The notes below the pieces were generated by a model that had not been told where the DNA came from, did no database searches, and was given only the letters and a program-made list of their open reading frames with translations. A program made the translations under genes and the position numbers. A stretch of DNA of 15,773 nt from JAUREX01 sp964472135 (GTDB taxonomy: Bacteria > Pseudomonadota > Alphaproteobacteria > Rhodobacterales > Rhodobacteraceae): assembly GCA_964472135.1 (NCBI GenBank), contig CAYYJB010000052.1, forward strand, positions 1 to 15,773, given 5' to 3'. Below are positions 1 to 8,333 of the stretch, piece after piece (the first letter of the stretch is position 1; every line of letters starts with the position of its first letter).

Positions 1-2
1 TC

Positions 3-1187
3 AGCCAGGCCACCAACACCTTCCCCGAGATCTGCGGCCGCATCTGCCCGCAGGATCGCCTCTGCGAGGGCAACTGCGTCATCGAGCAGGCCGGCCACGG
101 GACGGTGACGATCGGGGCGATCGAGAAATACATCACCGACACGGCCTTTGCCGAGGGCTGGGTCGGCGCCATCGCGCCCGCCGCCGAACGGGGCGAACAT
201 GTCGGCATCATCGGCGCGGGGCCCGCGGGTCTGGCCGCGGCCGAGCGGCTGCGCCGGGCGGGCGTGCAGGTGACGGTCTATGACCGCCACGACCGCGCGG
301 GCGGACTGCTGACCTATGGCATCCCGGGCTTCAAGCTCGAAAAACCCGTGGTCATGCAGCGCATCGCGCAGCTTGCGGCGGGGGGCGTGCGCTTCGTGCA
401 GGAGTGCGCGATCGGGCGCGATCTGAGCTTTGCGGACCTGCGCGCGCGCCATGATGCGGTGCTGATCGCGACCGGGGTCTATCGCGCCCGCGATGTCGAG
501 GTGCCCGGCGCCGAGCTGCCGGGGGTGGTGGCGGCGCTCGACTATCTGACGGCCTCGAACCGCAAGGGCTTTGGCGATGCGGTGCCCGCGTTCGACAGCG
601 GCGAGATGAACGCGGCCGGCAAGCGCGTGGTCGTGATCGGCGGCGGCGATACGGCGATGGATTGCGTGCGCACCGCCATCAGGCAGGGTGCGACCTCGGT
701 CAAGTGCCTCTATCGGCGCGACCGCGCGAACATGCCCGGCTCGCAGCGCGAGGTCGCCAATGCCGAGGAAGAGGGTGTCGAGTTCGTCTGGCTGAGCGCG
801 CCGCGCGCCTTCGCGGGCGGGGCGCGGGTGGGTTCGGTCGCGGTGCAGCGGATGCGCCTTGCGGCGGCCGATGCGACGGGCCGCGGCGCGCCGCAGCCGG
901 TGCCGGGGGGAGATTACGACGAACCGGCCGACCTCGTCATCAAGGCGCTCGGATTCGAGCCCGAGGATCTGCCCGGCCTCTGGGGCGAACCCGCCCTGCC
1001 GGTGACGCGCTGGGGCACGATCAAGGCCGATTTCCGTACCCATGCCACCGCCCTTCCCGGCGTCTATGCGGCGGGCGACATCGTGCGCGGGGCAAGCCTC
1101 GTGGTCTGGGCGATCCGCGACGGGCGCGAGGCGGCGGATGCCATGCTCGCGGCCTTCGACGGCGGCGCGCGGGTGGCGGCGGAATGA
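3..1187 (+). CDS. gltD: Glutamate synthase (NADPH) small subunit, 5'-truncated
   Basis: The beta subunit of glutamate synthase takes electrons from NADPH through FAD and passes them via iron-sulfur clusters to the large subunit GltB, in the cytoplasmic GS-GOGAT route of ammonium assimilation. The reading frame is open from base 3, and 394 residues are visible. The family is about 475 residues long, so roughly 80 N-terminal residues lie outside the window. The first visible residues hold a C-x3-C-x5-C-x3-C cluster motif (visible residues 11, 15, 21, 25). An FAD-binding GAGPAG loop follows, then a second dinucleotide fold (VVVIGGGDTAMDC) for NADPH, and a C-terminal GVYAAGDIVRG motif typical of this flavoprotein family. 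The ATG at 105 lies inside the gene, after the cysteine cluster, and is not the start. The gene sits 41 bases upstream of gltB, so co-transcription is likely. Related NADPH-dependent oxidoreductase subunits share this fold, but the adjacent gltB settles the call. Confidence 0.96.
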   Translation, partial: SQATNTFPEICGRICPQDRLCEGNCVIEQAGHGTVTIGAIEKYITDTAFAEGWVGAIAPAAERGEHVGIIGAGPAGLAAAERLRRAGVQVTVYDRHDRAGGLLTYGIPGFKLEKPVVMQRIAQLAAGGVRFVQECAIGRDLSFADLRARHDAVLIATGVYRARDVEVPGAELPGVVAALDYLTASNRKGFGDAVPAFDSGEMNAAGKRVVVIGGGDTAMDCVRTAIRQGATSVKCLYRRDRANMPGSQREVANAEEEGVEFVWLSAPRAFAGGARVGSVAVQRMRLAAADATGRGAPQPVPGGDYDEPADLVIKALGFEPEDLPGLWGEPALPVTRWGTIKADFRTHATALPGVYAAGDIVRGASLVVWAIRDGREAADAMLAAFDGGARVAAE

Positions 1188-1211
1188 CGATGCGGCGGTC
1201 GGATGCGGGAC

Positions 1212-1220
1212 AGGAAGGGG
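1212..1220 (+). promoter_or_regulatory. Ribosome binding site of gltB
   Basis: AGGAAGGGG ends 8 bases before the ATG at 1229. It favours that start over the upstream in-frame ATG at 1184, which overlaps the gltD stop codon as ATGA but has no comparable purine-rich sequence before it. Confidence 0.7.
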
Positions 1221-1228
1221 AACGGGTC

Positions 1229-4200
1229 ATGATGAGCTTTGACGATGCATGGGTTGCCGCCGAGGAGGCGCGCCGCGCCCGCGTCGCGGCCGAGGGTCTC
1301 TATCGCGAGGAGGACGAGCATTCCTCCTGCGGGGTGGGGCTGGTCGTCGACATCGCCGGGCGCCCCTCGCGCCGGGTGGTGCAACTCGGGATCGAGGCGC
1401 TGAAGGCCGTCTGGCACCGCGGCGCGGTCGATGCCGACGGCAAGACGGGCGACGGGGCGGGCATCCATGTCCAGATCCCGGTGCCCTTCTTCTATGACCA
1501 GATCCGCCGCACCGGCCACGAACCCGACCGCGCCAAGCTGATCGCGGTGGGCCAGGTCTTTCTGCCGCGCACCGATTTCGGCGCGCAGGAACGCTGCCGC
1601 ACCATCGTCGAGACCGAGGTGCTGCGGATGGGGCACTACATCTATGGCTGGCGGCATGTGCCGGTGAACACGGGCGTTCTGGGCGACAAGGCCAACGCCA
1701 CCCGCCCCGAGATCGAGCAGATCCTGATCCGCAACGAGAAGGGCATCGACGAGGAGAGCTTCGAGCGCGAACTCTACATCATCCGCCGGCGGATCGAGAA
1801 AGCGGCGGTGGCCGCGCAGATCACGGGGCTTTACCTCTGTTCGCTGTCCTGCCGGTCGATCATCTACAAGGGCATGATGCTGGCCGAGCAGGTGGCGGAG
1901 TTCTATCCCGACCTCAAGGACGACCGCTTCGAGAGCGCATTCGCCATCTATCACCAGCGCTATTCGACGAACACCTTCCCGCAGTGGTGGCTCGCCCAAC
2001 CCTTCCGGATGCTCGCCCACAACGGCGAGATCAACACGCTCAAGGGCAACGTCAACTGGATGCGGAGCCACGAGATCCGGATGGCCTCGAACACCTTCGG
2101 CGAGATGGCCGAGGACATCAAGCCGATCATCCCGGCGGGCACATCGGATTCGGGCGCGCTCGATGCGGTGTTCGAGGTGATGGTGCGGGCCGGGCGCTCG
2201 GCGCCGATGGCCAAGACCATGCTCGTCCCCGAGGCCTGGTCGAAGGCCACGGGCGAGATGCCCAAGGCCTGGGCCGACATGTATGCCTATTGCAACGCGG
2301 TGATGGAGCCCTGGGACGGGCCGGCCGCCCTCGCCATGACCGACGGGCGCTGGGTCTGCGGGGGGCTCGACCGCAACGGGCTGCGGCCGATGCGCTATGT
2401 CGTGACGGGCGAGGGGCTGCTGGTCGCGGGCTCCGAGGCGGGGATGGTGCCGCTCGAGGAGGGGGGCGTCATCGAGAAGGGCGCGCTCGGGCCGGGGCAG
2501 ATGATCGCCGTCGACATGGCCGAGGGGCGGCTCTATCACGACCGCCAGATCAAGGACCGCCTCGCCCACGCCCAGCCCTTCGGCGAGTGGATCGAGAAGG
2601 TCGTCGACCTCAACGCCATCATGCGCGACGTGCCCGAGCGGGCGCTGCATGCGGGCGCCGATCTGCGCCGGCGTCAGGTCGCGGCGGGCTTCACGGTCGA
2701 GGAGCTCGAGCAGGTGCTCGCGCCCATGGCCGAGGACGGCAAGGAGATGGTGGCGAGCATGGGCGACGATACGCCGCCCGCGGTGCTCTCGGACATCTAC
2801 CGGCCGCTGTCGCATTATTTCCGCCAGAACTTCAGCCAGGTCACGAACCCGCCCATCGACAGCCTGCGCGAGACGCGGGTGATGAGCCTCAAGACGCGCT
2901 TCGGCAATCTCAAGAACGTGCTCGACGAAAGCTCGAGCCAGACCGAGATCCTCGTCCTCGAAAGCCCCTTCGTCGCCAACGCCGAATTCGACGAGATGGT
3001 GCGCCAGTTCGGGACGCAGGTTGCGCATATCGATTGCACCTTCCCGGCCGGCGGGCATCCGGACGCGCTGCGCCAGGGGCTTGAGCGGATCCGGGCCGAG
3101 GCCGAGGACGCCGTGCGCTCGGGCGCGGGGCATCTGGTCTTGTCGGATGCGGGCCAGGGCGAGGGGCGCGTCGGCATGCCGATGATCCTTGCCACCAGCG
3201 CGGTGCATTCGTGGCTGACGCGCAAGGGTCTGCGGACCTTCTGCTCGGTCAATGTGCGCGCGGCGGAATGCATCGATCCGCATTATTTCGCGGTGCTGAT
3301 CGGCTGCGGGGCGACGACGGTGAACCCCTATCTGGCGCAGGATACGGTCGCCGACCGCATCGCGCGCGGGCTGATCGAGGGGAGCCTGATCGACGCGATG
3401 CGCCGCTATCGCGCCGCGATCGATGCGGGGCTTCTCAAGATCATGTCGAAGATGGGGATCTCGGTCGTCTCCTCCTATCGCGGCGGGCTCAACTTCGAGG
3501 CGGTCGGCCTCAGCCGGGCGATGGTGGCGGAGTATTTCCCCGGCATGCAGTCGCGCATCTCGGGCATCGGCGTCAGCGGCATCCAGCAGAAGGCCGAGGG
3601 CGTGCACGCGCGCGGCTGGGCGGGGGGCGATGCCGTGCTCCCGATCGGGGGCTTCTACAAGGCGCGCCGGACGGGCGAGAAGCACGCCTGGGAGGCGCAG
3701 ACGATGCACCTCCTTCAATCGGCCTGCGACCGGGGCTCCTACGACCTCTGGAAGCAGTATTCGGCCGCGCTGCGCGCAAACCCGCCCATCCATCTGCGCG
3801 ATCTGCTCGACATCAAGCCGCTCGGCCGGCCGGTCCCGCTCGAGGAGGTCGAATCGATCACCTCGATCCGCAAGCGCTTCGTGACCCCGGGCATGAGCCT
3901 CGGCGCGCTGAGCCCCGAGGCGCACAAGACCCTCAACATCGCGATGAACCGGATCGGCGCCAAGTCCGACTCGGGCGAGGGCGGCGAGGATCCCGCGCAT
4001 TTCACCCCCGAGCCCAACGGCGACAATCCGAGCGCCAAGATCAAGCAGGTCGCCTCGGGCCGCTTCGGGGTGACGGCCGAATACCTCAACGCCTGCGAGG
4101 AACTCGAGATCAAGGTCGCGCAGGGCGCCAAGCCCGGCGAGGGCGGGCAGCTTCCGGGCATCAAGGTCACGAAGCTGATCGCGCGGCTCCGGCATTCGAC

Positions 4201-5767
4201 GCCGGGCGTCACGCTCATCTCGCCGCCGCCGCACCACGACATCTATTCGATCGAGGATCTCGCGCAGCTCATCTATGACCTCAAGCAGATCAACCCGCGC
4301 GCCAAGGTGACGGTCAAGCTCGTCTCATCCTCCGGCGTGGGCACGATCGCGGCCGGGGTCGCCAAGGCCAAGGCCGACGTCATCCTGATCTCGGGCCACA
4401 ACGGCGGCACCGGCGCCTCGCCCGCGACCTCGATCAAATACGCGGGCCTGCCGTGGGAGATGGGTCTGACCGAGGCCCATCAGGTGCTCGCGATGAACAA
4501 CCTGCGCGAGCGGGTGACCTTGCGCACCGACGGCGGCCTGCGCACCGGGCGCGACATCGTGATCGCCGCCATGATGGGCGCCGAGGAGTTCGGGATCGGC
4601 ACCGCCGCGCTGATCGCGATGGGCTGCATCATGGTGCGCCAGTGCCAGTCGAACACCTGCCCCGTCGGCGTCTGCACGCAGGACGAACGGCTGCGCGCCA
4701 AGTTCACCGGCACCGCCGACAAGGTCGTGAACCTCATCACCTTCTACGCGCAGGAGGTGCGCGAGGTGCTGGCCGCGCTCGGGGCGCGCACGCTCGACGA
4801 GGTGATCGGCCGGGCGGATCTGCTCGCGCAGGTCAGCCGGGGGGCGGCGCATCTCGATGATCTCGACCTCAACCCGCTCCTGATCACCGTGGACGGGGCC
4901 GAGCGGATCACCTACGACCGCTCGAAGCCGCGCAACTCGGTGCCCGACGCGCTCGATGCCGAGATCATCCGCGACGGGGCGCGCTTCTTCGAGGACGGCG
5001 AGAAGATGGAGCTCTCCTACGCCGTGCGCAACACGCACCGCACTATCGGGTCGCGGGCGAGCAGCCACATCGTGCGCCGTTTTGGGATGAACAACGCGCT
5101 GCAACCCGATCATCTGACAGTAAAACTGACCGGCAGCGCGGGCCAGAGCCTCGGCGCCTTCGCGGTGCGGGGGCTGAAACTCGAGGTTCATGGCGAGGCC
5201 AACGACTATGTCGGCAAGGGCCTGTCGGGGGGCCTCATCGTGGTGCGGCCGCGGATGGAATCGCCCCTCGTCGCGGCCGAGAACACGATCATCGGCAACA
5301 CGGTCCTCTATGGCGCGACGGGCGGGCATCTCTTTGCCGCGGGGCGGGCGGGCGAGCGCTTCGCCGTGCGCAACTCGGGCGCGCGCGTCGTGGTCGAGGG
5401 CTGCGGGTCGAACGGCTGCGAATACATGACGGGCGGGGTGGCGGTGATCCTCGGGCGGATCGGCGCCAATTTCGCGGCCGGCATGACCGGGGGCATGGCC
5501 TATGTCCACGACCCCGACGGCACCGCGCGCGCCATGATGAACCACGAGACCGTCGTGACCTGCGCCCCCTCCCACCCGCATTGGGAGGAGGAGCTGCGCG
5601 CCCTCATCGCCCGCCACGCCGAGGAGACCGGGAGCCTCAAGGCCCGCGCGATCCTCGGCGAGTGGGAGACCGAGCGGACGCGCTTCGTGCAGGTCTGCGC
5701 GCGCGAGATGCTGCCGCACCTGCCCGTCCCGCTCGAAGCCGCGCCGCAGGCGGTGCCGGCGGAATGA
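1229..5767 (+). CDS. gltB: Glutamate synthase (NADPH) large subunit
   Basis: The alpha subunit hydrolyses glutamine and channels the ammonia to 2-oxoglutarate, making two glutamates with electrons from GltD. Its 1512 residues match the usual family length of about 1500. With the start at 1229 the N-terminal nucleophile is Cys34 (EHSSCGVGL), implying a 33-residue propeptide that is cleaved off, close to what is known for other GltB proteins. Domain order is the family's: class II glutamine amidotransferase (about 34-430), central linker domain, FMN-binding synthase barrel (about 840-1210) and C-terminal GXGXG beta-helix (about 1270-1460). The [3Fe-4S] cysteines are C1133, C1139 and C1144, in C-x5-C-x4-C spacing. 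The VKLVSSSGVGTIAAGVAKAK stretch and the ISGHNGGTGASP loop of the synthase domain are present. A second ATG at 1232 cannot be excluded as the start. Transcription is probably shared with gltD; the promoter lies outside the window. Confidence 0.98.
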   Translation: MMSFDDAWVAAEEARRARVAAEGLYREEDEHSSCGVGLVVDIAGRPSRRVVQLGIEALKAVWHRGAVDADGKTGDGAGIHVQIPVPFFYDQIRRTGHEPDRAKLIAVGQVFLPRTDFGAQERCRTIVETEVLRMGHYIYGWRHVPVNTGVLGDKANATRPEIEQILIRNEKGIDEESFERELYIIRRRIEKAAVAAQITGLYLCSLSCRSIIYKGMMLAEQVAEFYPDLKDDRFESAFAIYHQRYSTNTFPQWWLAQPFRMLAHNGEINTLKGNVNWMRSHEIRMASNTFGEMAEDIKPIIPAGTSDSGALDAVFEVMVRAGRSAPMAKTMLVPEAWSKATGEMPKAWADMYAYCNAVMEPWDGPAALAMTDGRWVCGGLDRNGLRPMRYVVTGEGLLVAGSEAGMVPLEEGGVIEKGALGPGQMIAVDMAEGRLYHDRQIKDRLAHAQPFGEWIEKVVDLNAIMRDVPERALHAGADLRRRQVAAGFTVEELEQVLAPMAEDGKEMVASMGDDTPPAVLSDIYRPLSHYFRQNFSQVTNPPIDSLRETRVMSLKTRFGNLKNVLDESSSQTEILVLESPFVANAEFDEMVRQFGTQVAHIDCTFPAGGHPDALRQGLERIRAEAEDAVRSGAGHLVLSDAGQGEGRVGMPMILATSAVHSWLTRKGLRTFCSVNVRAAECIDPHYFAVLIGCGATTVNPYLAQDTVADRIARGLIEGSLIDAMRRYRAAIDAGLLKIMSKMGISVVSSYRGGLNFEAVGLSRAMVAEYFPGMQSRISGIGVSGIQQKAEGVHARGWAGGDAVLPIGGFYKARRTGEKHAWEAQTMHLLQSACDRGSYDLWKQYSAALRANPPIHLRDLLDIKPLGRPVPLEEVESITSIRKRFVTPGMSLGALSPEAHKTLNIAMNRIGAKSDSGEGGEDPAHFTPEPNGDNPSAKIKQVASGRFGVTAEYLNACEELEIKVAQGAKPGEGGQLPGIKVTKLIARLRHSTPGVTLISPPPHHDIYSIEDLAQLIYDLKQINPRAKVTVKLVSSSGVGTIAAGVAKAKADVILISGHNGGTGASPATSIKYAGLPWEMGLTEAHQVLAMNNLRERVTLRTDGGLRTGRDIVIAAMMGAEEFGIGTAALIAMGCIMVRQCQSNTCPVGVCTQDERLRAKFTGTADKVVNLITFYAQEVREVLAALGARTLDEVIGRADLLAQVSRGAAHLDDLDLNPLLITVDGAERITYDRSKPRNSVPDALDAEIIRDGARFFEDGEKMELSYAVRNTHRTIGSRASSHIVRRFGMNNALQPDHLTVKLTGSAGQSLGAFAVRGLKLEVHGEANDYVGKGLSGGLIVVRPRMESPLVAAENTIIGNTVLYGATGGHLFAAGRAGERFAVRNSGARVVVEGCGSNGCEYMTGGVAVILGRIGANFAAGMTGGMAYVHDPDGTARAMMNHETVVTCAPSHPHWEEELRALIARHAEETGSLKARAILGEWETERTRFVQVCAREMLPHLPVPLEAAPQAVPAE

Positions 5768-5772
5768 AGGGC

Positions 5773-5796
5773 CCGGGCCGCCGCTGCGCGGCCCGG
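5773..5796 (+). terminator. GC-rich hairpin after gltB, possible terminator
   Basis: A perfect 9-base stem, CCGGGCCGC pairing with GCGGCCCGG around a 6-base loop, begins 5 bases after the gltB stop codon. No T-run follows (only CTTG), so it is not a classical intrinsic terminator. In GC-rich alphaproteobacteria it could still end transcription or protect the 3' end of the gltDB message. The next gene starts only 36 bases further on, so read-through into mtgA is possible. Confidence 0.45.
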
Positions 5797-5832
5797 CTTG
5801 ACGCGGTGGCGGCCCCGTGGTGAAGGCCGGGG

Positions 5833-6576
5833 ATGGCCGAGCACGACACGCCAAAGACCGATCCGCCCGACCCGGGGCGCCCGCAGCGCCGGCGCCGGCG
5901 GCGCGTGCACCTGCGGGTGCTGGCGGCGCGCGCGCTGTCGGGTGCGGTGGCCCTCGTGCTCAGCCTCGTGCTGATCCTCTCGGCCGTGCCCCTGCCCGCG
6001 ACGCCCTACATGATCGCCGAGCGCTGGCGGCTCGGGACGGCCGCGCATGACTGGGTCGCGCTCGATCGGGTCGCCCCGGTCATGGCGCGCGCGGCGGTGG
6101 CGGCGGAGGATGCGAATTTCTGCCTGCATTGGGGCTTCGACATGGAGGCCATCCGCGACGCCATCGACGAGGGCCGTGGGCGCGGGGCGTCGACCATCAG
6201 CCAGCAGGTCGCCAAGAACGTCTTTCTCTGGCAGGGGCGCAGCTGGCCGCGCAAGGCGCTCGAGGCCGCCCTCACACCGCTGATCGAGGCGCTCTGGTCC
6301 AAGCGGCGCATCCTCGAGGTCTATCTCAACGTCGCCGAATTCGGCGAGGGGGTGTTCGGCGTGCAGGCGGCGGCGCGACATCACTTCGGCGTCGATGCGG
6401 CGGATCTGAGCGCGGTTCAGGCGGCGCGCCTCGCGGCGATCCTGCCCGACCCCAAGGACCGCGACCCGGCACGGCCGACGCCTTTTCTGCGCGAACGCGC
6501 CGCCGCGATCCTCGATGGCGCCGAAACCATCGCGGCCGACGGGCGGGCGCGCTGTTTCGAGGCTGCGGCGGGTTGA
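5833..6576 (+). CDS. mtgA: Monofunctional peptidoglycan glycosyltransferase
   Basis: This is a GT51-family transglycosylase that polymerises lipid II into glycan strands on the periplasmic face of the inner membrane. The 247 residues fit MtgA and leave no room for a transpeptidase domain. A basic, proline-rich cytoplasmic tail (about 1-29, with a run of arginines) precedes one membrane segment at about 32-55. The GT51 motifs appear in order: EDANFCLHWGFD with catalytic Glu92, GASTISQQ (118-125), GRSWPRKALEA (135-145) and KRRILEVYLN (157-166). The start at 5833 has GAAGG 6 bases upstream. The gene lies 65 bases after gltB and 46 bases before the GST gene, with no evident functional link to either. 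I see nothing missing or unusual in it. Confidence 0.95.
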   Translation: MAEHDTPKTDPPDPGRPQRRRRRRVHLRVLAARALSGAVALVLSLVLILSAVPLPATPYMIAERWRLGTAAHDWVALDRVAPVMARAAVAAEDANFCLHWGFDMEAIRDAIDEGRGRGASTISQQVAKNVFLWQGRSWPRKALEAALTPLIEALWSKRRILEVYLNVAEFGEGVFGVQAAARHHFGVDAADLSAVQAARLAAILPDPKDRDPARPTPFLRERAAAILDGAETIAADGRARCFEAAAG

Positions 6577-6612
6577 ACTCGGGCGCAGGCTTGGGCAGGA
6601 AGGGGCACGCTC

Positions 6613-6617
6613 AGGAA
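6613..6617 (+). promoter_or_regulatory. Ribosome binding site of the GST gene
   Basis: AGGAA lies 5 bases before the ATG at 6623. It selects that start over an in-frame upstream ATG at 6515, which lies inside mtgA and would add 36 residues that do not belong to the GST fold. Confidence 0.6.
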
Positions 6618-6622
6618 CGGCC

Positions 6623-7288
6623 ATGAATCGCCTTTATCACTTCCCGCTCTCGCCGTTCAGCCGCAAGGTTCGCCTCGTGCTCGCCGAAAAGCGTGTCGAG
6701 ACCGAACTGGTCGTCGAACGCTATTGGGAGCGCGGCGCCGACTTCATGCGCCGCAACCCCGCGGGGCGGGTGCCCGTGCTGCGGATCGGGGCCCTGACCC
6801 TGTCCGAGAGCCAGGCGATCTGCGAATACCTCGAGGAAACCCACCCGGACCCGGCCCTGATGCCGCAAAGCCCCGAGGAGCGGGCCGAGGTGCGCCGGCT
6901 CTGCGGCTGGTTCGACACGGGCTTTCACCACGAGGTCGGCCATCGGCTGATGCGCGAGCGGGTGATGAAGAAGGTGATGGGCCAGGGCCACCCTGACGCG
7001 CGCGAGATCAAGGCCGCCGCGCAGGCGATGAAGGGGCACCTCGATTATCTCGCGGCGCTCCTCGATCAGCGGCGATGGCTCGCGGGCGATGCGATGAGCC
7101 TTGCGGACTTCACCGCGGCCGCGCACCTGTCCTGCCTTGATTACATCTCGGATGTGGACTGGCACCGCTCCGATCTGGTCAAGACCTGGTATGCGACGCT
7201 GAAATCGCGCCCCGCCTTCCGGTCGATCCTGGCCGATCAGGTCGCGGGCTTTCCGCAGCCCGAGCATTATGCCGACCTCGATTTCTGA
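6623..7288 (+). CDS. Glutathione S-transferase family protein
   Basis: This cytosolic GST-like protein has 221 residues, the usual length. The thioredoxin-like N-terminal domain (about 1-75) starts LYHFPLSPFSRKVRLVLAEK; Ser10 or Ser13 is the likely glutathione-contacting residue. It has the conserved cis-proline (Pro51 in GRVPVL) and the SES motif (61-63) that holds the gamma-glutamyl group. The helical C-terminal domain includes the N-capping-box-like stretch WLAGDAMSLADF (152-163). The substrate cannot be told from sequence. The gene overlaps queG by 20 bases, so the two are very probably translated from one message. From memory this GST-queG pairing recurs in Rhodobacteraceae, but no mechanistic reason is known to me. 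A fosfomycin-type or stringent-starvation role is not indicated. Confidence 0.92.
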   Translation: MNRLYHFPLSPFSRKVRLVLAEKRVETELVVERYWERGADFMRRNPAGRVPVLRIGALTLSESQAICEYLEETHPDPALMPQSPEERAEVRRLCGWFDTGFHHEVGHRLMRERVMKKVMGQGHPDAREIKAAAQAMKGHLDYLAALLDQRRWLAGDAMSLADFTAAAHLSCLDYISDVDWHRSDLVKTWYATLKSRPAFRSILADQVAGFPQPEHYADLDF

Positions 7289-8333
7289 CCCCGCCGCGCT
7301 GAAGGAGGGGCTCGCGGCCGAGGCGCGCGCGCTGGGCTTTGCCGCCCTGGGCGTCTGCGCGCCCGATGCGATCCCCGAGGCCGCGGGGCGGCTTGGCGCG
7401 TGGCTCGCCGAGGGGGCGCAGGGGCAGATGGGCTGGATGGAGGACCGCCCGGGCCGCGAGGGCTGGCGGGGCGATCCGCTGCGGCTCTGGCCCGAGGTGC
7501 GCTCGATCGTGATGGTGGCGGATGCCTATACCCCGACCGAGGACCCGCTGGCCGCGACGCGGCTGCCCGGGCGCGGCGCGATCAGCGTCTATGCCCGCGG
7601 TCGCGATTATCACGACGTGGTCAAGGGGCGGCTCAAGCGCCTCGCGGGGTGGTTGCAGGCGCGGGGTGGCGGCGGGGTGAAGGTGTTCGTCGATACCGCC
7701 CCGGTGATGGAAAAGCCGCTCGCGGCGGCGGCAGGGATCGGCTGGCAGGGCAAGCACACGAACCTGCTGGGCCGCGAGATCGGGAACTGGGTGTTCCTCG
7801 GCGCGCTCTTCACCACGCTCGATCTGCCGCGCGACGCCCCGGCCGAGGAGCATTGCGGCAGTTGCCGGGCCTGTCTCGATGCCTGCCCGACGGGGGCGTT
7901 TCCGGCGCCCTACCGGCTCGATGCGCGCCGCTGCATCGCCTATCTGACCATCGAGCATCGCGGCCCCGTGGACCCCGAATTGCGGCAGCTGATCGGCAAT
8001 CGCGTCTTCGGCTGCGACGATTGCCTCGCGGTCTGCCCGTGGAACAAGTTCGCCGCAGCCGCCGCCGACATCCGCCACGCCCCCCGGATCGAGGGGGCGC
8101 CGCCGCTCGCGACCCTCGCGGCGCTTGACGATGCGGGGTTCGCCGCGCGTTTCTCGGGAACGCCGGTTCGGCGGATCGGGCGGGCGCGGATGGTGCGCAA
8201 CGCGCTCTATGCGATCGGGAATTCGGGGGATCGGGCGCTTGCGCCCGCCGCGCGCGCCTGCCTTTCGGATGCGGATGGCGCGGTGGCCGAGGCCGCGACA
8301 TGGGCGCTCGGGCGCCTCGGGGGGATGTGCTGA
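7269..8333 (+). CDS. queG: Epoxyqueuosine reductase
   Basis: QueG reduces epoxyqueuosine to queuosine at the wobble base (position 34) of tRNAs with GUN anticodons, using cobalamin and two [4Fe-4S] clusters. The protein is 354 residues. The N-terminal cobalamin-binding region contains VDTAPVMEK, whose Asp142 matches the proposed proton donor of the family. The ferredoxin-like part has C196-x2-C199-x2-C202-x3-C206 and then C222, C249-x2-C252-x3-C256, giving eight cluster ligands. The C-terminus (about 300-352) looks like HEAT-type repeats, used by the family to bind tRNA. The start ATG lies inside the 3' end of the GST gene (20-base overlap). The stop codon shares one base with the next start (TGATG), indicating translational coupling with the ABC-F gene. 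All expected ligands are present. Confidence 0.97.
   Translation: MPTSISDPAALKEGLAAEARALGFAALGVCAPDAIPEAAGRLGAWLAEGAQGQMGWMEDRPGREGWRGDPLRLWPEVRSIVMVADAYTPTEDPLAATRLPGRGAISVYARGRDYHDVVKGRLKRLAGWLQARGGGGVKVFVDTAPVMEKPLAAAAGIGWQGKHTNLLGREIGNWVFLGALFTTLDLPRDAPAEEHCGSCRACLDACPTGAFPAPYRLDARRCIAYLTIEHRGPVDPELRQLIGNRVFGCDDCLAVCPWNKFAAAAADIRHAPRIEGAPPLATLAALDDAGFAARFSGTPVRRIGRARMVRNALYAIGNSGDRALAPAARACLSDADGAVAEAATWALGRLGGMC

Noticed and set aside
105..1187. gltD as a complete gene starting at the ATG of 105
   Set aside because: The frame continues upstream to the window edge and encodes the conserved iron-sulfur cysteine motif, so the gene is truncated by the window, not short.
662..1228. A long N-terminal extension of gltB reaching back to base 662
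   Set aside because: It lies inside gltD in another frame, is Arg/Gly-rich, and would place the catalytic cysteine more than 200 residues from the N-terminus, unlike any glutamate synthase known to me.
1064..4237. An uninterrupted 1057-codon frame on the minus strand opposite gltB
   Set aside because: It is the antisense of a strongly biased, very GC-rich gene, where stops are rare. Its product is Arg/Ala/His/Leu-rich with no recognisable domain, while gltB on the other strand matches its family end to end.
4325..5854. A 509-codon minus-strand frame opposite the 3' half of gltB
   Set aside because: Same reason: composition is typical of a shadow frame, with no domain and no ribosome binding site of note.
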